Below the pieces are notes generated by a model. The model was not told the origin of the DNA and searched no databases. It saw only the letters and a program-made list of their open reading frames with translations. This document shows, one piece after another, positions 17,254-26,062 of a stretch of DNA of 64,000 nucleotides. Numbering within the stretch: the first letter of the stretch is position 1; each line of letters opens with the position of its first letter. This DNA comes from JAWVFM01 sp038237625 (GTDB taxonomy: Bacteria > Actinomycetota > Thermoleophilia > Solirubrobacterales > 70-9). A program made the translations under genes and the position numbers. The stretch covers positions 67,228 to 131,227 of the forward strand of contig JBBRYM010000007.1 of the NCBI GenBank assembly GCA_038237625.1, given 5' to 3'.

Positions 17254-18200
17254 CAGAGGACCAGGCAGCGCTCGCCGGCAGACGCACGAGCCGCCGCCAG
17301 GACCTCAGCGAGATCCACCACCGCCCTGGAGCCGAGCGTCAGCGTGGCATGAGCGATGCTTCCCGCACCGAGGGCGCCGCCGGGGACTCCGGCCTCGCGC
17401 ACGTACGGCAGGGCGAGAACGAGGCTCGCACCGTGGGTCCGGCGGGCAAGCGCGGCCCCCGCGATCCCGAGGATCAACTTCGCGTGCCGGGGGCGCCAGA
17501 AGACCCCGGCGTAGAGATCGCCGCGCGCGGCGGGGTGGCGGGCGAGCAGCCGCGGCATCGTGTTGCGGCGCAGCGCCTCCGAGAGCGCGCGCGGGAGTGA
17601 GCGCGGGATCACGCCGTGGTGAACCAGCGCGTCCTCTGCGTAAACGACGCGTGCCCCAGCGTCGGTTGCCCGCAGGCCCAGGTCGGCATCCTCGCCCAGG
17701 GAGGCGAACGACTCATCGAACCCCTCGAGCCGCTCGAGCAACGCCCGCGGGTAGGCCACATTGCACGTCTGAAACCAAGGGCTTGGTCCCTCGATCCTCT
17801 GCGTTCGAGCGAGGCCGTGGAGGAGGCCCAGCTCGTCGGGGTCCGGCTCGGTTCGCCCCTGAACGATGTCGTCGGGCGATGTTTGAGCCGCGAGGAGTGC
17901 CTCGATCCAAGAAGGGGCCGGGCGGCAATCGTCGTCGGTGAACGCGACGAACGGCGCTTCGCAGGCTCGCCAGCCCAGGTTGCGAAGCCGGGCGATGTTG
18001 TTGTCACCCGGCCCCTTCACGACCTTGACCTTCAGCCCCTCGCCGGCGGTCGGCAAGCCGTGAGGCAGCGGCCCGTCGAGGGCCACGACCACCTCGAGCA
18101 CATCCGCGCGGGTCTGCCCCGCAAGCGCCTCGAGCACGAAGCCCAGTCGCTCGCTGCGCCCGCTGACAACGACCACGGCCGCCTTCGCGGAGCTGCTCAC
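17253..18200 (-). CDS. GT2-family glycosyltransferase
   Basis: 315 residues from GTG 18200, which overlaps the stop of the methyltransferase upstream by 4 bases. GT-A features: AAVVVVSGRSERL, VVVALDGP, and FVAFTDDDCRPAPSW with the metal-binding acidic cluster. The acceptor region has TCNVAYPRALLERLEGFDE followed by GEDADLGLR. The hydrophobic C-terminus ends GERCLVL. Closest relatives in the window are 20526 and 25073. Coupled to the GT4 gene downstream through TGATG. Confidence 0.86.
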   Translation of the reverse strand: MSSSAKAAVVVVSGRSERLGFVLEALAGQTRADVLEVVVALDGPLPHGLPTAGEGLKVKVVKGPGDNNIARLRNLGWRACEAPFVAFTDDDCRPAPSWIEALLAAQTSPDDIVQGRTEPDPDELGLLHGLARTQRIEGPSPWFQTCNVAYPRALLERLEGFDESFASLGEDADLGLRATDAGARVVYAEDALVHHGVIPRSLPRALSEALRRNTMPRLLARHPAARGDLYAGVFWRPRHAKLILGIAGAALARRTHGASLVLALPYVREAGVPGGALGAGSIAHATLTLGSRAVVDLAEVLAAARASAGERCLVL

Positions 18201-19030
18201 GGGGCCGGCGCGGGCCGGGCCAAAATCCAGACGTGAGGCGCTCCCCGCATCAGGACGAGGCGGGCCGGCACGTCGCGCAGTGGCGCTCGGAAGCACCGAA
18301 GCAGCGTCTCGCGCTCCCAGCCGGGCCCGTTCGGCACGAGGTAGGGCCGCCCGGTTCGCACCACCTCGAGGCCCGCTGCCTCGGCGATGCGACGAAGCCC
18401 CGCAGGGTTGCATAGCCACCAGAATGGCTCGCCCTGCATGACGGCTTCGGCCAGCGGGCGGCGGCGGTAGAGGTCGAGGCCCAGCCGCGTCGGCTCGTTG
18501 AGGACCACGCTCCCAGTGGTCACGGCGCGCAGATTGCGAAGCGCCCGCACCGGGTCGCGCAGGTGAAGCAGAAGCGTGCCGACGTTGACCAGGTCGAAGC
18601 CTCCGAGCCCGCTGTCTTCGAGGTCGTAAATCGAGGTGAACCGGCGCTCGACGTCCGACCGGAGCGCCCGGCGCGCAAATTCGAACGCGGCGTTGCCCGC
18701 GGCGAGCTCCGCCTGAATCGCGGCCTCGTCACGACGCGTGCCGGGCACGTCTACGAGCCCAGCGTCCTCGATATCGATCGAGATCACCTCGGCTGCACCC
18801 CGGCGCTCCATCTCGAACGCGTAGAAGCCGTCGCGGCTGCCCACGTCGAGGCACCGGAGCCCGGCGAGCGACGCCGGCCACGGGAGCCGCCCGACCACGC
18901 GCCGCAGGTCGTACTCCCCTCTGGTCACCACGCCTGGCGGAAGCTCGATGGTGTGGTACCAGCGAAGGGCATCGGCCTCGGCCTGGGTCGGAGTGGCCGA
19001 ACGTCCTTCGTCGACGCGGGTCGTTGACAC
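18197..19030 (-). CDS. CmoB-like SAM-dependent methyltransferase
   Basis: 277 residues: RWYHTIELPPGVVTRGEYDLR, SAM motif CLDVGSRDGFYAFE, SIDIED, then FDLVNVGTLLLHLRDPVRAL and FWWLCNPAGLRRIA. GTG start at 19030 lies 6 bases after TAAGCT, a leaderless arrangement. First gene of a three-gene coupled operon (methyltransferase, GT2, GT4). This pairing is the best evidence that the family modifies a glycan made by the neighbouring transferases. Confidence 0.82.
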   Translation of the reverse strand: MSTTRVDEGRSATPTQAEADALRWYHTIELPPGVVTRGEYDLRRVVGRLPWPASLAGLRCLDVGSRDGFYAFEMERRGAAEVISIDIEDAGLVDVPGTRRDEAAIQAELAAGNAAFEFARRALRSDVERRFTSIYDLEDSGLGGFDLVNVGTLLLHLRDPVRALRNLRAVTTGSVVLNEPTRLGLDLYRRRPLAEAVMQGEPFWWLCNPAGLRRIAEAAGLEVVRTGRPYLVPNGPGWERETLLRCFRAPLRDVPARLVLMRGAPHVWILARPAPAP

Positions 19031-19110
19031 GGCAGCAGCTTAGGTTCTTAGGGCCGGGCGCTGGGCGCGGAGGCGCAGATCGGCATTCGACCTGGGGCTA
19101 CGCTTCCGCC

Positions 19111-20529
19111 GTGCCGCCCAACGTCGTCCTCATCATTTTCGACACCGCTCGCGCGGATGCCTTCGAGCCGTACGGGGCACGCAATGGAGCCAGTCCCGCC
19201 TTCACGCAGCTCGCGAGCAGGGGGGCCTTCGCGAAGCGGCTCTACGCAGCCGCGAGCTGGACCCTGCCGTCCCACGCCGCGATGTTCACAGGAATGATGC
19301 CGCGCGCGCTCGGCGTCAACCAGATCTCCGGACTCGACAGCCATCCCCGCTTTCGTGCCGCGCTCGACGGCGTTCGGGAGCGAATGCTCCCAGAAGTGCT
19401 GCGAGCGGCCGGCTACTCGACCCGTGCCGTCAGCGCAAACCCGTGGATCGCACGAACCTCCGGCTTCGACATCGGGTTCGACGAGTTCGTGAGCGTCACC
19501 GGCTCGCGCAGGGCGAAGCTTGGGGCGGCGAGCCTGCCGGGCCGCGCCCGGTGGGCGCTGGAAGGAGTCAGGGCCCGCACCGACGACGGCTCCGACGCCG
19601 CCGCTCGGGTCGTCTCGCAATGGCTCGCTTCCCGCGATCCCGGCCGGCCGTTCTTCTGGTTCGTGAACCTGGTGGAATGCCACTCCCCCTACCTCCCGCC
19701 TCGCCCGTACGACGACCTCGGAGCCACCGATCGGCTGCGGGCGGCGGAGGAAGCCAGGCGGTATCTGACGCTCGGGGCAATCTGGAAGGCGTGCGCGGGC
19801 GCGCTGGAGGTGCCGCCCGCCGCGCTGGAGCGGATGCGCCACCTGTACGCAGCCTCGGTGAGGCGGCTGGATGACTGGCTCGCCGTCGTGCTCGAGGGCC
19901 TCGAGAGCACGCGCCTTCTCGACGAGACGCTCGTGATCACCACCTCCGACCACGGCGAGAACCTGGGCGAGGGAGGGCTGATGGGACACGCGTTCTCCCT
20001 CGACGACCGCCTGATCCGGGTGCCGTTTGCCTGGGCGGGCCCGGGGGCTCATCCGCTCGAGCGGACCGCAAGCCTGGTTGGGCTCCCGGCTGCGATCGCG
20101 CAGGCCGCCGAGCTCGAATCGCATCCGTGGAGCGCCCAGCCGGCGGAGCTGGGCCTGGCGGTGGCCGAATTCGACCCGCCCGCGGGCCCCGCCGACGACC
20201 GCGTCCCGCGGGCGCTCGACGAGTGGGGTCTGCAGCCCGAGCACGCGCCGCGGATCGCCTCGTGGCTGACCGTTGCCACGGATGGGCGCTGGAAGCTCCT
20301 TCGCCGCGACGGCGAAGATGTCGTCTACGACCTTCAAGCCGATCCCCTGGAGGTCCGGCCTCTGGCCCTGGCCGATGTCGACGCCCGCGTCGTGCAACGC
20401 CTGCGAGGGGCGCTCGACGCCCAGGGGCCGGCACGTGGACCGCAGCCGCAGACGGCGCCGGGAGCGCCGATGAGCGACGACGAACGCCGGCGACTCGAGG
20501 AGCGGATGGAGCTCCTCGGCTACATGTGA
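19111..20529 (+). CDS. Sulfatase-like alkaline-phosphatase-superfamily protein with Thr nucleophile
   Basis: 472 residues from GTG 19111, which follows TACGCT by 6 bases. NVVLIIFDTARADAFEPYG holds the first metal site, SWTLPSHAAMFTG the nucleophile region, and TTSDHGENLGEGG the second metal site. In true sulfatases the T of TLPSH is Cys or Ser and becomes formylglycine; here it is Thr, as in LtaS-type phosphoglycerol transferases. Sulfatase activity is therefore doubtful, and a phospho-transferase or -hydrolase is more likely (inference). No signal peptide is evident. The stop overlaps the GT2 gene (GTGA). Confidence 0.78.
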   Translation: MPPNVVLIIFDTARADAFEPYGARNGASPAFTQLASRGAFAKRLYAAASWTLPSHAAMFTGMMPRALGVNQISGLDSHPRFRAALDGVRERMLPEVLRAAGYSTRAVSANPWIARTSGFDIGFDEFVSVTGSRRAKLGAASLPGRARWALEGVRARTDDGSDAAARVVSQWLASRDPGRPFFWFVNLVECHSPYLPPRPYDDLGATDRLRAAEEARRYLTLGAIWKACAGALEVPPAALERMRHLYAASVRRLDDWLAVVLEGLESTRLLDETLVITTSDHGENLGEGGLMGHAFSLDDRLIRVPFAWAGPGAHPLERTASLVGLPAAIAQAAELESHPWSAQPAELGLAVAEFDPPAGPADDRVPRALDEWGLQPEHAPRIASWLTVATDGRWKLLRRDGEDVVYDLQADPLEVRPLALADVDARVVQRLRGALDAQGPARGPQPQTAPGAPMSDDERRRLEERMELLGYM

Positions 20530-21503
20530 GCGCCAAGGCCCCGGGCGCCGGCCCGTCGGTGAGCGTGGTCGTGGCGACGCGCGACCGGGCCGAGCGCCTC
20601 GACGCCCTGTTGGGTGCGCTCGGCGAGCAGACCATGGCGCGCGAGGCGTTCGAGGTGATCGTCGTCGATGACCAGTCCCGAGACGAGACTTCGGCCGTGC
20701 TTCGCCGCTGGGCCGCTGCTCGGAACCTGCGAGTGACCCCGCTCCGCGGTCGCGGAGCGGGGCCGGGCGCCGCGCGCAACGACGGCTGGCGAGCGGCCCA
20801 CGGCGCGCTCGTAGCGTTCACCGACGATGACTGCGAGCCGACGGCCGGCTGGCTCGAGCACCTCAGCGCCGCTGCCGGCTCCGACGGCGGCGGCGACTCG
20901 ATGGTCCAGGGTCGCACAAGCCCGTTGCCGGACGAGGAGCACCGGCTGGGCGGGCGCGCGCGGACCAAGTCCATCCAAGCGCTCGGCCCCTGGTATCAGA
21001 CCTGCAACATGCTCTATTCACGGGCTTTGCTGGAGCGCCTGGGGGGCTTCGACGAGCGCTTCACCCGCCCGGCCGCCGAGGACGCCGACCTCGCCTGGCG
21101 GGCCATCGAGACGGGGGCGACGCCCAGGTTCGCGCCGGCCGCTCTGGTGCATCACGCCGTCGAGCCGCTAAGCGCGTGGGAGCTCCTACGCGCCGGTGCG
21201 CGCGACCCCGACGAGGCGCTGGCGTTCCGACGCCATCCCGGCCTTCGTGCGCAGGCGGGACGCCTCGGGGTCTTCAAGAACCCGAGCCATGCCCTGCTGG
21301 CGCTGGCGCTCGCCGGCGGGCTCGCTGCCCGCCGGCGCCGCGCTGCCGCACTCCTCGCCATCCCGTACGCCCGCAACCTCGCGCGGCGCGCCCGCGATCC
21401 CGGCGCGGGGCCCCTGAGCCCGCCGCTTCTCCTTGGGCACGATCTGCTGGAAGCCTCGGCGGCCGTGCGCGGATCGATCCGTCACCGCACCCTGGCGCTC
21501 TGA
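20526..21503 (+). CDS. GT2-family glycosyltransferase
   Basis: 325 residues, GTG start overlapping the upstream stop by 4 bases. GT-A motifs: SVSVVVATRDRAERL, VIVVDDQSRDETS, and ALVAFTDDDCEPTAGW. The acceptor segment has TCNMLYSRALLERLGGFDE followed by AEDADLAWR. The C-terminal third is hydrophobic (ALLALALAGGLAARR) and ends RHRTLAL, the subfamily ending. Coupled to the Thr-type sulfatase-like gene, so both probably act on one glycan. Confidence 0.86.
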   Translation: MSAKAPGAGPSVSVVVATRDRAERLDALLGALGEQTMAREAFEVIVVDDQSRDETSAVLRRWAAARNLRVTPLRGRGAGPGAARNDGWRAAHGALVAFTDDDCEPTAGWLEHLSAAAGSDGGGDSMVQGRTSPLPDEEHRLGGRARTKSIQALGPWYQTCNMLYSRALLERLGGFDERFTRPAAEDADLAWRAIETGATPRFAPAALVHHAVEPLSAWELLRAGARDPDEALAFRRHPGLRAQAGRLGVFKNPSHALLALALAGGLAARRRRAAALLAIPYARNLARRARDPGAGPLSPPLLLGHDLLEASAAVRGSIRHRTLAL

Positions 21504-21524
21504 GCGCGACGCCTCGCTGCTCCT

Positions 21525-22367
21525 CTACGGAACGACGCCCTCGACGAACGGCACCTCCAGGACCTTCTCGTGCATGATCGGGCCGTGTCCGAAGTAGTGC
21601 TCCTCGCCAAAGAGCTCGCCGTGGTCGGAAGTGACGATCACCCAGGTCCCGCTGGGCAGCAGATCGAAGAGGCGGGCGAACACGCCGTCCAAGTAGGAGA
21701 CGGCCTCGACCTGCCTTGCCCGTAGCTCGCCGAGCTTCACCGCGTCGAAGAACTCGCCGGGCTCCGTAGGCGCATCGCCGCCGTCCTCGCCCAGATGCTT
21801 GAAGACGCCGTGCACGCCCGCGATTCGCGGCCAGGTCGCGGGGTCCTCGCCGGGAAGCGCATACGGATAGTGGGTCTCGCCCACGTTCAGGAGGTGAAAG
21901 CTCGGACGCTCGGAGTCGAACCGGAGCTTCTCGAGCATGGCCGCCATGTCGTTGTGGACCGGCATCAGCTCGTAGGTGTCGAAATCGCGGTTGATGGCCG
22001 TGTGAGGGTTCAACACCGGCATCGAGACCATCGCATGCGTCGAGTAGCCCAGCGACCGTAGGAATGTCGGCAGGAAGATCGACGGCAGCAGGCTCTTGAA
22101 GTCGACGTTCGCGATGCCGAGCCGCTCGGAGTAGCGCTCGAAGTCCCGCTTGTAGTACTCGGAGGCATAGACCGCGGTTGGGCTCGTGTGCGGAAGCAGC
22201 CCCATCAGGAGGTTGTAGTGCGACGGCGCGGTCCAGGTCGCGTAGCTCCAGCGCCGCTCCACCGGTCCGAGCGAGGAGAGATTTACGGGCCCGGCCTCCA
22301 GCCAGGCGTCATAGCGCAGGCTGTCGAGAACGACGACGACCAGGTCTCGCGCGCGCTTGGTCGCCAT
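21525..22367 (-). CDS. Short sulfatase-like AP-superfamily protein with Thr nucleophile
   Basis: 280 residues, clearly shorter than ordinary sulfatases. VVVVLDSLRYDAW carries the first metal site, YATWTAPSHYNLLMG the nucleophile with Thr in place of Cys/Ser, and VTSDHGELFGEEHYFGHG the later metal site. The protein ends 15-20 residues after that, so the usual C-terminal subdomain is missing. Start ATG overlaps the methyltransferase stop (TGATG). With 19111 it is the second Thr-type member in the island. Role unknown; an inactive binding form is possible. Confidence 0.72.
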   Translation of the reverse strand: MATKRARDLVVVVLDSLRYDAWLEAGPVNLSSLGPVERRWSYATWTAPSHYNLLMGLLPHTSPTAVYASEYYKRDFERYSERLGIANVDFKSLLPSIFLPTFLRSLGYSTHAMVSMPVLNPHTAINRDFDTYELMPVHNDMAAMLEKLRFDSERPSFHLLNVGETHYPYALPGEDPATWPRIAGVHGVFKHLGEDGGDAPTEPGEFFDAVKLGELRARQVEAVSYLDGVFARLFDLLPSGTWVIVTSDHGELFGEEHYFGHGPIMHEKVLEVPFVEGVVP

Positions 22368-23134
22368 CAGTCCGCCGGGCCGCGGGCGTGGACCACCACG
22401 TGCGGGACACCCTTCCGCCGTCCACGCAAGCGCATACTGAAGGTTCCGTGCCTGCTGACGTCCTCGAACCCGGCGCAGCGGGCCATGGCGAGCCAGGTGC
22501 GGATCGACGGCCGCCACCAGGTGCTCCAGGGGGTTTCGCCCCGGAACTCCGCCGCGTCGGTCCGAACCGCAGCCAGGATCCGGCTGTACTCCTCGGCAAG
22601 CACGAGGCGGCCGCGGCAGAGGTCGGCCATCCTCTCCAGGGCCAGCACGGGATCGCGAAGGTGGATCAACACCGACCCGCAGAAGACGAGATCGAACGTG
22701 CCGCCGAGGAGCTCCGGCGTCGCGTCGTAGATCGAGGTCCCGACGCGCTCGACGGAGCTGCCCAGCGCTGCCCTTGCCAGCTCGAAGCCCTCGCCGCGGC
22801 GAGCGTCGTCCGGCGGGCGCAGCCGCGGTGGCCAGTCGAGCTCTTGGATGTTGTCCACGTCGATCGCGGTCACCGCCGCGCCCCGGCGCTCGAGCTCGAA
22901 CGCCCAGAAGCCCTCGAAGGTGCCAACGTCCAGTGCGCGGACGCCGGAGAGGTCGGCGGGGAGGCCATAGCGGGCGACGTAGGGCCGCAGGTCGAACATG
23001 CCCGGCGTCTCCAGGCCAGGGGCGAGTTCCTGCGTGTGGTACCAGGTGATCTCGCCGAAGCGCCGGCGCAGCTCGTCCTGCGCTGCCGCCCGCGAAGGAT
23101 CGTCGGCGATTTCCTGCTTTCCCACCGGTGCCAA
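22367..23134 (-). CDS. CmoB-like SAM-dependent methyltransferase
   Basis: 255 residues: ITWYHTQELAPGLETPGMFDLR, SAM motif ALDVGTFEGFWAFE, TAIDVD, FDLVFCGSVLIHLRDPVLAL, and a C-terminal WWRPSIRTWLAMARCAGFE segment. TTG at 23134 is the likely start, with GGGAG about 9 bases upstream; an internal GTG at 23125 is an alternative. The stop overlaps the ATG of the short AP-superfamily gene, so methylation and that activity appear coupled. Confidence 0.79.
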   Translation of the reverse strand: MAPVGKQEIADDPSRAAAQDELRRRFGEITWYHTQELAPGLETPGMFDLRPYVARYGLPADLSGVRALDVGTFEGFWAFELERRGAAVTAIDVDNIQELDWPPRLRPPDDARRGEGFELARAALGSSVERVGTSIYDATPELLGGTFDLVFCGSVLIHLRDPVLALERMADLCRGRLVLAEEYSRILAAVRTDAAEFRGETPWSTWWRPSIRTWLAMARCAGFEDVSRHGTFSMRLRGRRKGVPHVVVHARGPAD

Positions 23135-23136
23135 CG

Positions 23137-24333
23137 CTAGCGGCTCCCCCGACGCCGGGCGGCCGCCTTCACCGCGTCCACGACGCGCTGATTGAAGCTC
23201 TCCTCGGTGTGGTTCGCGGCGGTCTCGAAGCCCTCGTTTCGGATCCTGAGCCGCAGCTCTTCATCTGCCGCCAGCCGATTGACGGCCCGCGCCAGGGCCG
23301 AGGGATCGTCGCGCGGCGCGTACAGCAGGCAGTTCGAGCCGTCGCGCAGGTACTCGCCGGACCCACCGGCTCCCGTGGCCACGACCGGGCGCCCCACGGA
23401 CATCGCCTCGAGCGGAACCAACCCCCAGGGCTCTTCCCAGATCGCGGGAAAGAGCACGGCGTCGGCAGCCGCGTAGGCAGCGGCCAGCTCGGCGCGCCGG
23501 CGGCGCTCGAAACGCAGGCGGTCCGTGAGGCCTTCCCGTTCGGCGATCGACTCCAGCTCGCGCAGGTGCTGCCCGTCGCCCGACCCGATGACGGTCAGGC
23601 GCGCTTCGGGCAGATCGCTGAGAGCCCTGATCGCGGTGTGCACCCCCTTGCGGCGATCGATACGCCCGACGTAGAGAAGCTCCCACTCCCATTGCCGCTC
23701 CGGAGCCCGCGGAAACAGCCCGGAATCCACACCCCCGTAGGCGACCTGAGCTCCGCGCGGGTGGAGTCCGTTCTCGCGGGCGTGGCGCAGCGCCGTCTCG
23801 CTCACGAATGTCCACTCCGCTGCAGCCGCGAGATCGAGCACGGTTGGGATCCCGAAGCGGCGCTCGGCGAACGCTCGCAGCGGTGCCACCCGCCAGGTGC
23901 GCTGCCAGCCGTCCACCTTCGGGCCGTAGATCAGCCAGTCGTCGACGACGAAGCCCGCCGCCGGCAACGGGCCGCGGGCGACGCGCTCGACCAGGGACAT
24001 CGACATCCCCCCCATCGCCCACCAGGCGACGACGTCGGGGCGGAAGTCGCGGAGGTGCCGCTCGAGCGTGGCCAGGTTCGCGATCTCGATCTCGCGGCGG
24101 GTCCGAAGCGGCAGGCGCGGGAAGCGGTGATCGCGCCAGTACCAGCGAAGCTCGCGGTAGACGTCCGGGTCCTCCTCGATCGCGGCATCGGGATCGGCCC
24201 GCGCGTAATCGCTGGCGAGCACCCGCGTTTCGAGGCCACGCCGGCGCAGCTCGTGAGTGGCCGAGCGCCACATGAGCTCGTACCCGCCGAGGTGGTGCGG
24301 CGGATACATGTTGCCGACGGCGAGGACGCGCAC
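23137..24333 (-). CDS. GT4-family glycosyltransferase
   Basis: 398 residues from GTG 24333. Two adjacent GTG codons are possible; the second sits 7 bases after TATCCT, the spacing seen elsewhere. The N-terminus is RVLAVGNMYPPHHLGGYELM. The C-lobe has LLYVGRIDRRKGVHTAI and EEPWGLVPLEAMSVGRPVV with both glutamates. The methyltransferase downstream begins 3 bases after its stop, which continues the operon 24333 to 21525. Confidence 0.86.
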   Translation of the reverse strand: MRVLAVGNMYPPHHLGGYELMWRSATHELRRRGLETRVLASDYARADPDAAIEEDPDVYRELRWYWRDHRFPRLPLRTRREIEIANLATLERHLRDFRPDVVAWWAMGGMSMSLVERVARGPLPAAGFVVDDWLIYGPKVDGWQRTWRVAPLRAFAERRFGIPTVLDLAAAAEWTFVSETALRHARENGLHPRGAQVAYGGVDSGLFPRAPERQWEWELLYVGRIDRRKGVHTAIRALSDLPEARLTVIGSGDGQHLRELESIAEREGLTDRLRFERRRRAELAAAYAAADAVLFPAIWEEPWGLVPLEAMSVGRPVVATGAGGSGEYLRDGSNCLLYAPRDDPSALARAVNRLAADEELRLRIRNEGFETAANHTEESFNQRVVDAVKAAARRRGSR

Positions 24334-24386
24334 CACCGCGAGGATAGAGCCGGCGTTGGCGCGCGGTTGCCTATCGTGAAGCCGCG

Positions 24387-25076
24387 ATGCCGGTGCATGA
24401 GGACGAAAAGATGGGCCGCTACTGGGATGCGCGGGCGCGCGAGGATGCCCTCTACTTCGTGGACTCACGCGCCGGCCGCGCGACGGCCGACGAGGACGGG
24501 TTCTGGCGGCGAGGCGAGGAAGACCTCGACCGCATGCTCGGCCTGCTCGGGGCCGCGATCGAGCCCTCGGACCGGGTCGTGGAGATCGGCTGCGGCGTCG
24601 GGCGAATCACGCGGGTCCTGGCGGCGCGTGCGGCATACGTCCAGGCGCTGGACGTCTCGGCGCAGATGCTCCGCGAAGCCCGGGCGCGGAACCCGGAGCT
24701 CGAAAACGTCGAGTGGCTGCACGGCGACGGCTTCGGCCTGGCGCCGATCGCCGACGCCAGCGCGACGGTGTGCTTTTCGGTGGTGGTCTTCCAGCACATC
24801 CCCGATGCCCTGGTCACGCTCGGCTACATCCGCGAGACCGGCCGGATACTGCGCCCGGGCGGCTGGGCTGCCTTGCACGTCTCCAACGACCCCGGCGTCC
24901 ATCGCCTTGCGAACGGCGGCGGTGGCGATCCCGAGTCGCATCCGGCGTGGCTCGGGTCAGCGGTGGACCTCGAGGCTGTCCGTGACGCGGCGACGGAAGC
25001 GGGCATGAGCCTCGATCGCGTCGTCGGCGCGGGCACTCAGTGGTGCGGACTGAGGCTCTCGAGGGCCGCGAAATGA
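24387..25076 (+). CDS. Class I SAM-dependent methyltransferase (Methyltransf_11/25 type)
   Basis: 229 residues, a different branch from the CmoB-like set. SAM motif VVEIGCGVGRITRVLA, acidic strand QALDVSAQML, then a VCFSVVVFQHIPDAL segment and RILRPGGWAALH. No membrane segment. ATG 24387 follows TATCGT by 9 bases. The stop overlaps the GT2 gene (ATGA), so this is another coupled methyltransferase-GT2 pair. The acceptor is probably a sugar on the glycan. Confidence 0.84.
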   Translation: MPVHEDEKMGRYWDARAREDALYFVDSRAGRATADEDGFWRRGEEDLDRMLGLLGAAIEPSDRVVEIGCGVGRITRVLAARAAYVQALDVSAQMLREARARNPELENVEWLHGDGFGLAPIADASATVCFSVVVFQHIPDALVTLGYIRETGRILRPGGWAALHVSNDPGVHRLANGGGGDPESHPAWLGSAVDLEAVRDAATEAGMSLDRVVGAGTQWCGLRLSRAAK

Positions 25077-26059
25077 GACCCGAGGCCAGCGGCGAGGCCC
25101 CGCTCGTCTCGGTCGTTGTCTCGACCCGGAATCGAGCCCGGCGCGTGCGCCGGCTGCTCGAGGCACTGCGCCGCCAGGATCTGCCGGCGGAGCGCTTCGA
25201 GGTCGTGGTCGTCGACAACGTCTCCGCGGACGAAACGCCGACCGTGCTCGCGGCCGAGGCCGCGGCGGGCGACCTACGCCTGTCGGTACTCACGCGCACC
25301 AGCCCGGCCGGGCCGGCGGCGGGACGAGAGGCGGGCTGGCGCGCCGCTCGGGGCGCGGTCGTCGCCTTCACCGATGATGACTGCGAGCCCGCCCCCGACT
25401 GGCTGCGGGCGGGCCTCGACGCCCTCGAGGGCGAGGCCAGGGGCTTCGCGCAGGGCCGGACCCTTCCGAATCCCGCCGAGGCCGATCGCCTTGGCCCCTT
25501 TCACAGGACGATCGAGATCGACGCCGCCGACCCTCACTTCCACACCTGCAACGTCTTCTACCCCCGGGACCTGCTGGAAGAGCTTGGAGGCTTCGACGCC
25601 CAGGCCTTTCACCGAACGCCGGGCGGCGAGGACGCCGACCTGGGCTGGCGGGCCATCGCCGCCGGGGCGAAGCCGGTCTTCGCCCACGACGCCGTGGTCT
25701 TCCACGCGGTAAACGACCTCGGGGCGATCGGCAAGCTCCGCGTCGCCGGCCGCTGGAGCGAGGGCATGAAGGCATACGCGGATCACCCGGAGCTGCGCTC
25801 GAAGGTCTTCACCCTCGGCGTCTTCTGGAAACGCGAGCACATGTGGCTGACGATGGCGCTCGCGGGCGCGCTCCTGCCGCGCCGCGCCTGGCCCGCGCGG
25901 CTCGCCCTGGCTCTTCCCTACCTGCGTTCGCTGCGCGGACGGGGCCTCCGCCCAAGCCCCACCGGCATCGCGCTGGCGGGTTTCTGGACCCTCCACGACG
26001 CCGTCGAGGTCGCCGCGGTGCTGCGCGGCGCTATCCGCTACCGGACGCCGATGATTTAG
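25073..26059 (+). CDS. GT2-family glycosyltransferase
   Basis: 328 residues, ATG within the upstream stop. SVVVSTRNRARRV, VVVVDNVSADETP and VVAFTDDDCEPAPDW are the GT-A elements; FHTCNVFYPRDLLEELGGFDA and GGEDADLGWR the acceptor region. The C-terminal part has two hydrophobic stretches and ends RYRTPMI, as in the paralogs. Converges on the GT4 gene at 26063 with only 3 bases between stops. Confidence 0.86.
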   Translation: MRPEASGEAPLVSVVVSTRNRARRVRRLLEALRRQDLPAERFEVVVVDNVSADETPTVLAAEAAAGDLRLSVLTRTSPAGPAAGREAGWRAARGAVVAFTDDDCEPAPDWLRAGLDALEGEARGFAQGRTLPNPAEADRLGPFHRTIEIDAADPHFHTCNVFYPRDLLEELGGFDAQAFHRTPGGEDADLGWRAIAAGAKPVFAHDAVVFHAVNDLGAIGKLRVAGRWSEGMKAYADHPELRSKVFTLGVFWKREHMWLTMALAGALLPRRAWPARLALALPYLRSLRGRGLRPSPTGIALAGFWTLHDAVEVAAVLRGAIRYRTPMI

Positions 26060-26062
26060 GAC

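Noticed and set aside
19111..22367. Calling the two AP-superfamily proteins arylsulfatases
   Set aside because: The formylglycine-forming Cys/Ser is replaced by Thr in both.
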